Below the pieces are notes generated by a model. The model saw nothing but the letters and a program-made list of their open reading frames with translations. It ran no database searches and was not told where the DNA came from. Positions 47,867 to 55,586 of a stretch of DNA of 64,000 nt are shown one piece after another. Source of the DNA: Ancrocorticia sp. (lineage in GTDB: Bacteria; Actinomycetota; Actinomycetes; Actinomycetales; Actinomycetaceae); NCBI GenBank assembly GCA_022648165.1, contig JALCLX010000003.1, positions 1 to 64,000 of the forward strand, written 5' to 3'. The translations under genes were made by a program, and so were the position numbers. Within the stretch, counting starts at the first letter, position 1, and each line of letters opens with the position of its first letter.

Positions 47867-48781
47867 TCAGTCACGCTTGCCAAAAACGATTTCATCCCAC
47901 GATGGCATCTGCGGGCGATCCGTGCGGCGCTTCTTCTCTGGCTGGGGCGGAGGCTCCGGGACGGAAAAGAGAGGTGAAACGGACGCATCCGATTCTTCGG
48001 CCGGATGTGAAGCCTCATCTGCAGAGGAAGCAGGCGTACCGGCTGACGCTGAAGTTCCAGCCGGAACGTCAGGCTCATCGTCAGATGGCATGGGCCGTAC
48101 TTTACCGCGTTGCGCATCAAGGGAAGCAAGAACATCATCGATCCGCGTGGAAGAAGGCGCCACAGGGGTTTCCGTAGCGACGCGCGGCGTATTTGGCTGA
48201 CGCCACGGCGACGTCGGCACCGGAACCTGTTCCTCAGAAAGCCAGGCCGCCTCGTCGTCGACAGCATCGAGCGTGCGGTGTTCGGTGTTGACATGCCACG
48301 TGGCGTGGCGTTCTTTGTTGCCGGAAGAGAAGGTGGCGATCAGCGTCCACGGTGCGCCAGGTTCTCGGATGGCATCCCACGTGATATCGTCTGCGTTCAC
48401 CCCGCGAGAGACAAGCCGAGACGCAACTACTTCTTCGACCGTGAGTGCGCCAACTTCATGGCCGATGGGATACGAGCGAGCGGATTCGGCCGTGTATTCG
48501 CGCTCCAGCAGAATCGGGTGCGCCAAGGCCTCCACTTTGGCAGCGGGGAGCGCAGCCATATCCGATACTTCTTCAACGCTTTTGCCCGCTCTGATGTGAG
48601 CCTGGATCTCGCGTGGAGTCATCTGCCGGGCTTCTTGTGGTGCGCTGGAAGCTCCGCGATCCCTCCGCAAGGCCCCGCGCAGCTCCTCAGAGATAGGGAG
48701 GCTATAGCGGTTTCCTTCTTCGTCCGTGAGGGTCAGATTCTCACCATCAGGCTGAAGCCCTAGCAACTCGAGTTTCTTCAT
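47867..48781 (-). CDS. sepH: SepH-like septation protein (DUF3071)
   Basis: A 304-residue cell-division protein. The N-terminal DUF3071 domain starts MKKLELLGLQPDGENLTLTDE and includes the HTH-like segment MTPREIQAHIRAGKSVEEVSDMAAL. The C-terminal half is disordered, rich in Pro, Ser and acidic residues, and ends in a conserved basic/acidic motif (KKRRTDRPQMPSWDEIVFGKRD partly shown as RPQMPSWDEIVFG). Actinobacterial SepH binds FtsZ and stimulates ring assembly. AAGGGA lies 5 bases ahead of the ATG. Confidence 0.88.
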   Translation of the reverse strand: MKKLELLGLQPDGENLTLTDEEGNRYSLPISEELRGALRRDRGASSAPQEARQMTPREIQAHIRAGKSVEEVSDMAALPAAKVEALAHPILLEREYTAESARSYPIGHEVGALTVEEVVASRLVSRGVNADDITWDAIREPGAPWTLIATFSSGNKERHATWHVNTEHRTLDAVDDEAAWLSEEQVPVPTSPWRQPNTPRVATETPVAPSSTRIDDVLASLDAQRGKVRPMPSDDEPDVPAGTSASAGTPASSADEASHPAEESDASVSPLFSVPEPPPQPEKKRRTDRPQMPSWDEIVFGKRD

Positions 48782-48895
48782 GGCGTCCCTTCTGACATAT
48801 CTAGGTTAAGCGTGCCACCAACACGGCGGCAGATGCAGGACAAAATAGGGCGTGTTGGCGCACCGCGGTTGTTGCGTGCTGCTACGCCTACAGCA

Positions 48896-48910
48896 CATAT
48901 GTGGCATATG
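48896..48910. repeat. CATATG-TGG-CATATG repeat upstream of the DUF4193 promoter
   Basis: Two copies of the palindrome CATATG flank TGG, so the unit is both a direct and an inverted repeat. It ends 15 bp ahead of the -35 hexamer. The 9-mer ATATGTGGC recurs at 48967-48975, just after the expected transcription start. Confidence 0.4.
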
Positions 48911-48925
48911 CGACAATGCGATGGT

Positions 48926-48953
48926 TTGTATTCGTAGCGATCTTTGGTACATT
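48926..48953 (+). promoter_or_regulatory. Candidate promoter TTGTAT-N16-TACATT for DUF4193
   Basis: TTGTAT (48926-48931) and TACATT (48948-48953) are 16 bp apart, giving a leader of about 100 bases before the DUF4193 ATG. The leader holds CGCCTC-TGG-GAGGCG (49024-49038), a perfect 6-bp hairpin just ahead of the Shine-Dalgarno. Confidence 0.5.
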
Positions 48954-49057
48954 ATGGGCGCACTCGATATGTGGCGGCATGTGCCGATCCACCCGGAATT
49001 TACTGAGAAGACGCAGCATACATCGCCTCTGGGAGGCGGTGAGCAACAGGAGCTACT

Positions 49058-49357
49058 ATGGCGACAGATTACGATGCCCCACGCAAACAAGATGAAGAGC
49101 TTCGGGAAGATTCACTGGAGCAACTGAAAGCGCGGCGTTCAGAACAACAGTCTGGCTCAGTTGATGAGGATGAAGTCGAGGCGGCAGAGGGATTTGAACT
49201 GCCGGGTGCAGACCTTTCTAATGTGGACCTTTCGGTGGATGTTGTTCCGGCACAAGATGACGAATTCACCTGTTCTCGCTGTTTCTTGGTCCACCACCGT
49301 TCGCAGCTCGCGTATGAGGAGAACGGCCTTCCGGTGTGCACGGAATGCGCATCCTGA
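49058..49357 (+). CDS. DUF4193 family protein with a CxxC zinc ribbon
   Basis: A 99-residue protein (Rv2699c-like). The N-terminal half is charged and acidic (DEELREDSLEQLKARRSEQQ), ADLSNVDLSVDVVPAQ is the family core, and the C-terminus has CSRCFLVHHRSQLAYE and CTEC, a four-cysteine zinc ribbon. The family is near-universal in actinobacteria and its role is unknown. ACAGGAG precedes the ATG by 6 bases. Confidence 0.87.
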   Translation: MATDYDAPRKQDEELREDSLEQLKARRSEQQSGSVDEDEVEAAEGFELPGADLSNVDLSVDVVPAQDDEFTCSRCFLVHHRSQLAYEENGLPVCTECAS

Positions 49358-49405
49358 TAGCCTGGAGAAGGCTCATCGGGCCTTCATGCGTGAGGAGTAT
49401 GCGGC

Positions 49406-50071
49406 ATGGGATTGTTTTCGCGGAAGAAAGATAAGCCAGTAGCAGAGCCGGCGCCCGAGGAGGAAACCGATCCTGGGATTGGGCCATGGGATGAGGAATC
49501 ACATCCGGAACGTTCGGGGCTCATTGATGCTGGTGCACTTCTTCTTGTTCCCGTCAAGGGAGCGTCAATCCAGTTCACGGTAGATCGGAACCGAAAAGTA
49601 GTCCTGGGCGTGGTGTATCTCAAGGACAACAGCGCTATTCAGCTGCAGGTTTTCGCTGCGCCCAAATCCCGTGGTCTGTGGGATGACGTGCGGGCCGATC
49701 TGGTTTCTTCGATCGCCTCGCAGGGCGGTAAGTTCGAGGAGACCACGGGTGAATACGGCAAAGAGGTGGACGCACGCATGCCCGTTCCCGGCAACGCGAA
49801 GGGTGTGGCGCCTGTGCGCTACATTGGCATCGACGGGCCACGGTGGCTGCTGCGCGTCACCGTGAGTGGGAAGGCGGCACTGGATGCCGAATTGCGCGGG
49901 CGTCTTGTCCATGAAGTCCTGGACGGATTGGTTGTGGTGCGCGGACAGGTGCCGCATCCGCCGCGCGAAATCCTGGAGCTGCGCATTCCGCGGCAAAAAA
50001 ACGACGAGGATTCACAACCCACTAAGCTGAGCCCACCGAAGCGCGGGCCGGAGATCGCCGAAGTGCGATGA
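49406..50071 (+). CDS. DUF3710 family protein
   Basis: A 221-residue actinobacterial protein beginning MGLFSRKK, with an acidic linker (EPAPEEETDPGIGPWDEE) and a conserved core (DAGALLLVPVKG, LQVFAAPKSRGLWDDVRADL, RYIGIDGPRWLLRVTVSGKAA). No catalytic motif or membrane helix is seen. In most actinobacteria a dUTPase gene (dut) sits between DUF4193 and this family; only a 48-bp gap exists here. The stop overlaps the OB-fold gene (ATGA). Confidence 0.87.
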   Translation: MGLFSRKKDKPVAEPAPEEETDPGIGPWDEESHPERSGLIDAGALLLVPVKGASIQFTVDRNRKVVLGVVYLKDNSAIQLQVFAAPKSRGLWDDVRADLVSSIASQGGKFEETTGEYGKEVDARMPVPGNAKGVAPVRYIGIDGPRWLLRVTVSGKAALDAELRGRLVHEVLDGLVVVRGQVPHPPREILELRIPRQKNDEDSQPTKLSPPKRGPEIAEVR

Positions 50072-50310
50072 GCGGGCGAATCAACGTCAAGGGAGTGATT
50101 AGTGCAATCACGTATCCAGGCACCGGCAGCGAACCAGTGGTGACCGCGTTGCTGCGTGTTGACAGGGGGACTCTGTTGCTCTCCTTTCTAGGGCGCACGG
50201 ATGTTCACAGTTTTCGCATCGGATCGCGGATGCACGTCAAGGGCACGTTGGCGGAAAAACAGGGATTTCCCACGGTTTTTAACCCCCAGTATTCGGTACT
50301 CCGATATTAG
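50068..50310 (+). CDS. Small OB-fold nucleic-acid-binding-like protein
   Basis: An 80-residue protein whose strand pattern (INVKGVISAITYPGTGSEPVVTALLRVDRGTLLLSF in part; SRMHVKGTLAEKQGFPTVFNPQYSVLRY in part) fits a lone OB fold like those encoded between DUF3710 and DUF3159 in actinobacteria. It could bind single-stranded DNA or RNA. It is coupled to DUF3710 by a 4-bp overlap and followed by DUF3159 after 8 bp. Confidence 0.75.
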   Translation: MSGRINVKGVISAITYPGTGSEPVVTALLRVDRGTLLLSFLGRTDVHSFRIGSRMHVKGTLAEKQGFPTVFNPQYSVLRY

Positions 50311-50318
50311 GAAGGCCC

Positions 50319-51017
50319 ATGGAGATACCTGACGAGGACACGCAAGAGGAAACGGCTGTACGTCCCACGAAAGCAACCGGGCTGCGGTCTGTTCTTGCGG
50401 ACGATTTCGACGTGTGGCAGGCGGTGGGCGGAGTTCGCGGCCTCATCGAAACCACCGCACCAGGAGTGGTATTTCTGGTGGCGTACGTGGCAACACGGGA
50501 AATACTGCCGTCGGTTGCCGCCCCGCTGGTGGCATCGCTTCTGCTGGTGCTAATCCGCGTGCTGCAACGTATCGACGTCGCTCCGGCCCTTGGAGGAGTA
50601 CTGGGCGTGGTGATCTCCGCAGTGTGGGCAGGGCGTTCGGGAGAAGCGTCGAATTACTTCGCGGTGGGGCTGATCACCAATGCGGCCTATCTGGTGGGCC
50701 TGCTGGCATCCCTCGCGCTGCGCTGGCCGGCAATGGGGCTGATCGTGGGATTCATGCGAGGAGACGCTACCGGTTGGCGTAGCGATCCCGCCCAGGCTAT
50801 AACACGGCGTCGATACGTCCAGATGACCTGGCTGTGGTCCGCCCTCTTTGGCTTGCGGCTCGCAATTCAAGTGCCTCTATTCGCAGCGGACGCCACCGCT
50901 GCGTTGGCGGTGGCCAAACTGGTGATGGGCCCTGGTCTTTTCGCGCTGGTCGCCTGGTTCACGTGGATGATGGTGCGCGGACTGCCTCCGGTGGCCGCAG
51001 GCGGCTCAGATAATTAG
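50319..51017 (+). CDS. DUF3159 family membrane protein
   Basis: A 232-residue protein with an acidic/Thr N-terminus, the family motif DDFDVWQAVGGVRGLIETTAPGVVF, and about five hydrophobic helices including LPSVAAPLVASLLLVLIRVL and the C-terminal LVMGPGLFALVAWFTWMMV. The conserved RYVQMTWLW segment lies between. The family sits beside trkA genes in actinobacteria, suggesting an accessory transport role, which is inference. The last codons lie in a 20-bp tandem duplication. Confidence 0.85.
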   Translation: MEIPDEDTQEETAVRPTKATGLRSVLADDFDVWQAVGGVRGLIETTAPGVVFLVAYVATREILPSVAAPLVASLLLVLIRVLQRIDVAPALGGVLGVVISAVWAGRSGEASNYFAVGLITNAAYLVGLLASLALRWPAMGLIVGFMRGDATGWRSDPAQAITRRRYVQMTWLWSALFGLRLAIQVPLFAADATAALAVAKLVMGPGLFALVAWFTWMMVRGLPPVAAGGSDN

Positions 51018-51036
51018 CAGGCGGCTGAGATTCTTA
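50997..51036 (+). repeat. Imperfect 20-bp tandem duplication over the DUF3159 stop
   Basis: Two adjacent 20-bp units (50997-51016 and 51017-51036) match at 17 of 20 positions. The first unit holds the last codons and most of the stop of DUF3159; the second lies in the gap before the convergent trkA gene. Confidence 0.6.
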
Positions 51037-51044
51037 GGTGGAAG

Positions 51045-51728
51045 CTAGGCGGGTTCCTCAGAAACCGGAGCGAATAGCTCTTTGACAAGCGCGACGTCGT
51101 CGTCACTGCCCTCTGCGCACAACAGAAGTACCTGATCTCCCGCTTCGATGAGCAGATCGGGATCTGCAGGGAAGGGCGTGCCGTCGCGGACAATCGCGTT
51201 GAAAACGATTGTGGGAGGCAGCAGAACGTCCGCCACCGTCATCCCAACAATAGGAGCGTCCGGAGGTAAAGTGGCCTGCCGCAACGTAGCGCCCGATGCG
51301 TGAAATCGCAACACGGTGATGAGATCACCATCGGCGACGGCATCTTCCACCATCGCCGTCATGATACGAGGCGTTGAGACCGCTACGTCAACACCCCAGG
51401 AATCATCGAAAAGCCACTCATTCTTGGGATTGTTCACACGTGCCACGATGCGTTCTACCCCGAATTCGGTTTTCCCCAGCAGAGAGATCACGAGGTTCGC
51501 TTTGTCGTCACCGGTGGCGGCGACGACGACGTCGGCGTTGCCCGTGTCAGCACGCTCAAGGGTGGATACCTCGCACGCATCTCCGAGGATCCAATCGGCC
51601 TCCGGCACGGAGGCCACCTTCATGGCGCCCGGCTGCTTATCCACAATCACTACGTCGCGGCCGGACAGCACCAATTCGCGCGCGATAGAACGCCCAACCG
51701 ATCCTGCGCCGACGATGACAACTTTCAC
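51045..51728 (-). CDS. TrkA-family potassium uptake regulatory protein (CeoC-like)
   Basis: A 227-residue cytoplasmic RCK protein: an N-terminal Rossmann fold starting MKVVIVGAGSVGRSIARELV with the GxGxxG NAD(H) motif, and a C-terminal TrkA-C domain (about residues 135-220). Such proteins gate K+ channels in response to nucleotides. It overlaps the upstream paralogue by 4 bp, matching M. tuberculosis ceoB-ceoC. No membrane subunit is adjacent. Confidence 0.9.
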   Translation of the reverse strand: MKVVIVGAGSVGRSIARELVLSGRDVVIVDKQPGAMKVASVPEADWILGDACEVSTLERADTGNADVVVAATGDDKANLVISLLGKTEFGVERIVARVNNPKNEWLFDDSWGVDVAVSTPRIMTAMVEDAVADGDLITVLRFHASGATLRQATLPPDAPIVGMTVADVLLPPTIVFNAIVRDGTPFPADPDLLIEAGDQVLLLCAEGSDDDVALVKELFAPVSEEPA

Positions 51729-52393
51729 AAGTACTCCTCTGGTACGGGGTGATTCAGGACGTACTGGGCCGCACCGGCGTCGTCCGTCTTGGCGACGATA
51801 CGCACCTGGTCGCCATCCTGGAGAACAGTGTCTCCCTGTGGGATGAAACCGTCCCCGAGCCGCGTCATATAAGCGACGCGCGCACCCGTTGCAGCTTCCA
51901 CTTGCGAGACGGTACGGCCGTACCAGCCCTCATCCAGATCCACCGCGACCAAGCTGACGCCGGCCGCTGAATCGTTGTACTCGTAATGCGGCCCCAATGG
52001 AATGAGATGGCGCAAAACCTGATCGGCGGTCCATTTGACGGTGGGCACGGTGGCGATTCCCAGGCGCTCATAAATTTCCGCGCGCTGCGGATCATAGATG
52101 CGCGTCACTACATTGGTGATTCCAAAGGTTTCGCGCACAACGCGCGCAGCGATGATGTTGGAATTGTCTCCTGAAGAGACGGCGGCGAAACCATAGGCGT
52201 CTTCGATACCCGCCTGTATCAGTGCGTCATGATCGAAGCCCACACCCGTAACTTGTTGGCCCGGAAAATCCTCTGGCAGGCGCCCGAAAGCCGCCGGATC
52301 CTGATCTATCACGGCGACCGAATGTCCCATTGCGGACAAATTGACAGCGAGCGTGGATCCAACGCGCCCGCATCCCATGATGACTAAGTGCAC
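51725..52393 (-). CDS. TrkA-family potassium uptake regulatory protein (CeoB-like)
   Basis: A 222-residue RCK protein: MHLVIMGCGRVGSTLAVNLSAMG with GxGxxG, an acidic ribose-binding residue in AVIDQDP, and a C-terminal TrkA-C domain. It pairs with the next gene. The start is GTG, 6 bases after TAGCGT on the minus strand. It is divergent from the APC permease with 53 bp between the two starts. Confidence 0.9.
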   Translation of the reverse strand: MHLVIMGCGRVGSTLAVNLSAMGHSVAVIDQDPAAFGRLPEDFPGQQVTGVGFDHDALIQAGIEDAYGFAAVSSGDNSNIIAARVVRETFGITNVVTRIYDPQRAEIYERLGIATVPTVKWTADQVLRHLIPLGPHYEYNDSAAGVSLVAVDLDEGWYGRTVSQVEAATGARVAYMTRLGDGFIPQGDTVLQDGDQVRIVAKTDDAGAAQYVLNHPVPEEYL

Positions 52394-52399
52394 TCCTTG

Positions 52400-52405
52400 A
52401 CGCTA
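52400..52405 (-). promoter_or_regulatory. Candidate -10 box (TAGCGT) for the trkA pair
   Basis: On the minus strand TAGCGT ends 6 bases before the GTG at 52393, with CAAGGA in between. Confidence 0.4.
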
Positions 52406-52438
52406 CCGCAGATTGCACCGGAATGTCGCGCGGTGAAG

Positions 52439-52444
52439 TAGCCT
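52439..52444 (+). promoter_or_regulatory. Candidate -10 box (TAGCCT) for the APC permease
   Basis: TAGCCT is followed by three in-frame ATG codons at 52447, 52450 and 52453. The last two lie 5 and 8 bases after the box, so leaderless starts there are possible. No Shine-Dalgarno is seen. Confidence 0.4.
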
Positions 52445-52446
52445 GA

Positions 52447-54255
52447 ATGATGATGAACTCTATTCTGCGGCATTTCGCCTCCTCGATTGCGCGGGGCACA
52501 GTTGCCATGGGCGCCCTCGGGCTGTCCGCGATCGTTGCCCCGGCCATGGTGATGCGCGCCCAGGACCCGCCAGTTTCCGGTGCACTTATCTACAGTTCGT
52601 TGTTCTTTGGGCTTCTGGCGATCGTCGTGGTCATGGCCCAAGTGATGTGGGCGGGCAAGCTCGCGCCGCGGCGCTCCTCTACCAGGCTTGCGGCGACGTA
52701 TGTGGGGGAGAGCGCCGGTCTCCTGGTGTCCGCAGCGCGTTACCTCGCGTTCACGATCATGGCGGTATTCGGTGCAGCTCTGACGGTGGAGGGCTTGACG
52801 ACCATCGTGTCATTAGGGGACGCCGAACCGTGGGTGTTGATAGCGGTGGTCGCGCTCATGGCACTGCCCACGATCCTCGGCAAGCCGGTTTCCTGGCGCT
52901 TGGTGTTCCTGGGCGTCGTCATCGGAGTGGGAACCTTGGGCTGTGTCCTGGCGCTGGCCCTGGTCAACGAGGTGATGGGAAACGAACCCGTTGGGGACTT
53001 CGTCGCATCGGGCATATCGGATGTGTATGTGCAGCGCGATGTCCACGTGGTAGCCGAATCACTGGTGACCGCCGCGTTTCCAGCGGCCGTGATCGCGTTG
53101 ATCTCCGAACGCAGCCTTTCGCGGGTAGGGCAGCGCCGGCTTCCCGCACGCAGGCTCATCATTCTGACCGCACTGGCTGTGATCGCGATCAGCGTGACCT
53201 CGTACTTCACCGTGACACTCCACCTGCGGGCACTTTCCGAGAACGTGCCGACCCTGGCGCTCGCCGCCTCGTATCTGGGGCGCCCGGGATATGTTGTCAC
53301 CGGTATTGCCTACATGTGCTTGGGATTGGCCGTGACAAGCGCAGCCTACTGGTCTTTGCCACGCCACATTTCGGAACTCGCGGTTGAACGCTTGCTGCCT
53401 CAGTATCTCGCCTCCGACGACGTGACGCGCCCGCGCATCATCTCCATGGGGCTGACGGCGTTGCTGGCCGCGATCTTCTCACCTGCTCTCACGGATTCTC
53501 AGGCGGGCACTGTGATCTTCGTATTCGCAGTGTTCACGATGCTGGCGATATCGTCCATCACGATGGTTGCGCGCGGGCGATCCGTGCTGAAAGAGTCCGT
53601 CGATCGGACCGAACGCTCATCAGCCAAGGCCTCAGCCATCGGTTTTACCGTGTGCGGCGTGGCTGCCGTAGGCATGGTGGTCTTGGTGATCGTGGCGAAT
53701 GCCGCATGGGCGCTCTTCAGCACCTTTGCTCTGGCTTTCCCGGTCGCGCTGCTGCTCTTCTTCCGCCGCGGGCGCGTGCGGGCCGTCCAGAAGCTGACGC
53801 CCACCGATCTCACAGCCGGCAGGACCCTTCCAACCCGCGTCCACGGCGTGGTGCTGCTGACCCGCCTTGATATGCCAACACTGCGTGCGCTCACCTTCGC
53901 GCGCGCGGCCCGGCTCAGCTCACTGACAGCCGTCACCCTGGATTTTGAGGCGGACGCCACCGCCGCACTGCGTGCCGAATGGAAGGAGGCCTCGATTCCG
54001 GTCAATCTCACAGTGCTGGGCACTCCGCAGGGAGCATCGACCTCTCACATCGTCGATTTCGTCCGATCCCTGCGCGCGTTGCGCCCCTCGGATATTGTGA
54101 TGGTTTTCTTGCCACGCATCATCGCGGCTAGTATGTGGCAAAGGTTCTTTATTCGGCATACCACCCCGCGCGTCGTTTCTGCTCTGCGGCTCGAAGAGGG
54201 CGTTGTGATCTGTGAGGTGCCCTACCAGCTAGCTCCTGAAGAGGCGGATGAATGA
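52447..54255 (+). CDS. APC-superfamily permease-like membrane protein (Rv2690c-like)
   Basis: A 602-residue protein with about 11-12 hydrophobic helices in the first 440 residues and a soluble C-terminal domain of about 150 residues (TRVHGVVLLTRLDMPTLRALTFARAARLSSLTAVTLDFE in part) that looks like a universal-stress-like fold. Rv2690c of M. tuberculosis occupies the same place next to ceoB and Rv2689c. The first helix lacks a clear APC GxG motif, so the substrate is unknown and the homologue may be degenerate. It overlaps the RNA methyltransferase gene by 4 bp. The start among three adjacent ATGs is unresolved. Confidence 0.8.
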   Translation: MMMNSILRHFASSIARGTVAMGALGLSAIVAPAMVMRAQDPPVSGALIYSSLFFGLLAIVVVMAQVMWAGKLAPRRSSTRLAATYVGESAGLLVSAARYLAFTIMAVFGAALTVEGLTTIVSLGDAEPWVLIAVVALMALPTILGKPVSWRLVFLGVVIGVGTLGCVLALALVNEVMGNEPVGDFVASGISDVYVQRDVHVVAESLVTAAFPAAVIALISERSLSRVGQRRLPARRLIILTALAVIAISVTSYFTVTLHLRALSENVPTLALAASYLGRPGYVVTGIAYMCLGLAVTSAAYWSLPRHISELAVERLLPQYLASDDVTRPRIISMGLTALLAAIFSPALTDSQAGTVIFVFAVFTMLAISSITMVARGRSVLKESVDRTERSSAKASAIGFTVCGVAAVGMVVLVIVANAAWALFSTFALAFPVALLLFFRRGRVRAVQKLTPTDLTAGRTLPTRVHGVVLLTRLDMPTLRALTFARAARLSSLTAVTLDFEADATAALRAEWKEASIPVNLTVLGTPQGASTSHIVDFVRSLRALRPSDIVMVFLPRIIAASMWQRFFIRHTTPRVVSALRLEEGVVICEVPYQLAPEEADE

Positions 54256-55487
54256 GTACAACGGTGGATGTGGAATTAGCCGATGTTGCACACGGTGGAT
54301 ACTGCGTGGGGCGCGAACCTAGCGGCCGGGCAGTATTCGTGCGGTTTGGGCTTCCGGGAGAACGCGTGCGGGTAGTCCTCACCAAAGAAAAGAAGAAGCT
54401 GGCGATGGGCGACGCCGTCGAGGTTCTGGACAAGCCCTCGGAACACCGGGTCCCGCTGCGGTGGCCGGCCGCCGGGCCGCTGGGTGTGGGTGGCGCAGAC
54501 TTGGGCCATGTGGCGTTCGATTATCAGAGCACGTGGAAAACCCACGTTTTGCGCCAGGCGATACGGCGCGTCGGCGGGGAGGCACTGGAACGCCACATTA
54601 CGGATGCCGGAATCGAACCTACGGTTGAGGCCCTCCTTTCGGACCGGCCTACACAGGGCTGGGAGAATCGCACCCGTTTCGAATGCGTGATCGATGATCA
54701 CGGCAAGCCGGCGATGTACCGGGAAGGAAGCCACGAACTGGTCGCCATTTCAGAGATGCCGTTGGCCGTTCCTGAGGCTGCAGAGCTGGATGTGTTCGGC
54801 GGCGCCTGGAGAAATACGTGGCATCCGGGTGAGAGGATTCGCGCCGTTGTCCCTTCGGGTTCGGACCCAGTTCTTGTGATCGAGAAACAAGTATTTGCTT
54901 TTCCAGGTATCCCAGCCGACCAGTTTGTGCGCGAAGACGTTGTGATTGGCCACGAGCTCTACACGTATCGGGTGCACGCCGCAGGTTTCTGGCAAGTGCA
55001 CCGGGATGCCGCCGCGCAGCTGACGCGGCTGGTGCTCAATGCGGCGCAGGTAGAGCCCGGCGATGCCGTTGTGGAGTTCTATTCCGGAGCCGGTCTGCTT
55101 TCTCAGCCACTGGCACTCGCAACCGGAGCGAAGGGCACGCTGCGAACCTTCGAAGGCGTGCTTCTGGCAGTGGAGGATGCCCGCGCGAATTTGCGGGAAT
55201 TCCCGTGGGTTACCACCCGCACATCGGCGGTGACGCCACAGCTGATCGAATGGGAACCCGGCGACGTGGTCGTTGCTGATCCTCCGCGGGCTGGATTGGG
55301 GCAGGAGCGTGCGGCGGCTTTGGCGGCCTCGCCTGCCCGGCGCGTTGTGCTGATTTCATGCGATCCAGCAGCGATGGCACGCGACGCTGCGGCAATGGTT
55401 GCTGCTGGCCGTACGATACGGTCCATGCGCTCGATCGACATGTTTCCCAATACACATCATTTCGAGATCATTACGGCTTTGAGCTGA
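54252..55487 (+). CDS. TRAM-domain class I SAM RNA methyltransferase (TrmA/RumA family, Rv2689c-like)
   Basis: A 411-residue RNA m5U-methyltransferase relative. The N-terminal TRAM domain spans about residues 2-62 (VELADVAHGGYCVGREPSGR in part). The Rossmann domain has AVVEFYSGAGLLSQPLA and VVADPPRAGLGQE, and the catalytic Cys lies in LISCDPAAMARD. The Fe-S cluster cysteines of RumA are not evident. The target base is not known. Confidence 0.87.
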   Translation: MSTTVDVELADVAHGGYCVGREPSGRAVFVRFGLPGERVRVVLTKEKKKLAMGDAVEVLDKPSEHRVPLRWPAAGPLGVGGADLGHVAFDYQSTWKTHVLRQAIRRVGGEALERHITDAGIEPTVEALLSDRPTQGWENRTRFECVIDDHGKPAMYREGSHELVAISEMPLAVPEAAELDVFGGAWRNTWHPGERIRAVVPSGSDPVLVIEKQVFAFPGIPADQFVREDVVIGHELYTYRVHAAGFWQVHRDAAAQLTRLVLNAAQVEPGDAVVEFYSGAGLLSQPLALATGAKGTLRTFEGVLLAVEDARANLREFPWVTTRTSAVTPQLIEWEPGDVVVADPPRAGLGQERAAALAASPARRVVLISCDPAAMARDAAAMVAAGRTIRSMRSIDMFPNTHHFEIITALS

Positions 55488-55548
55488 GCCTCCAGGCGTG
55501 AGGCAATCTGATTGTGATATACACGGGTTATTCGGCGACATTCCATGG

Positions 55549-55566
55549 TATCTTGACGTCGAGATA
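55549..55566. promoter_or_regulatory. Candidate operator: palindrome TATCTTGACGTCGAGATA upstream of acnA
   Basis: The 18-bp sequence is palindromic apart from one position pair. It ends 20 bp before the acnA ATG. It overlaps a -10-like GATAAT (55563-55568) whose -35-like TTCCAT (55541-55546) is 16 bp upstream, so a bound protein would block RNA polymerase. The regulator is not in this window. Confidence 0.6.
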
Positions 55567-55586
55567 ATTTTTATTGGAGGAGCACC

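Noticed and set aside
55553-55558. TTGACG before acnA as a -35 element
   Set aside because: The position where its -10 would fall is within the Shine-Dalgarno region, so it is better explained as the centre of the palindromic operator.
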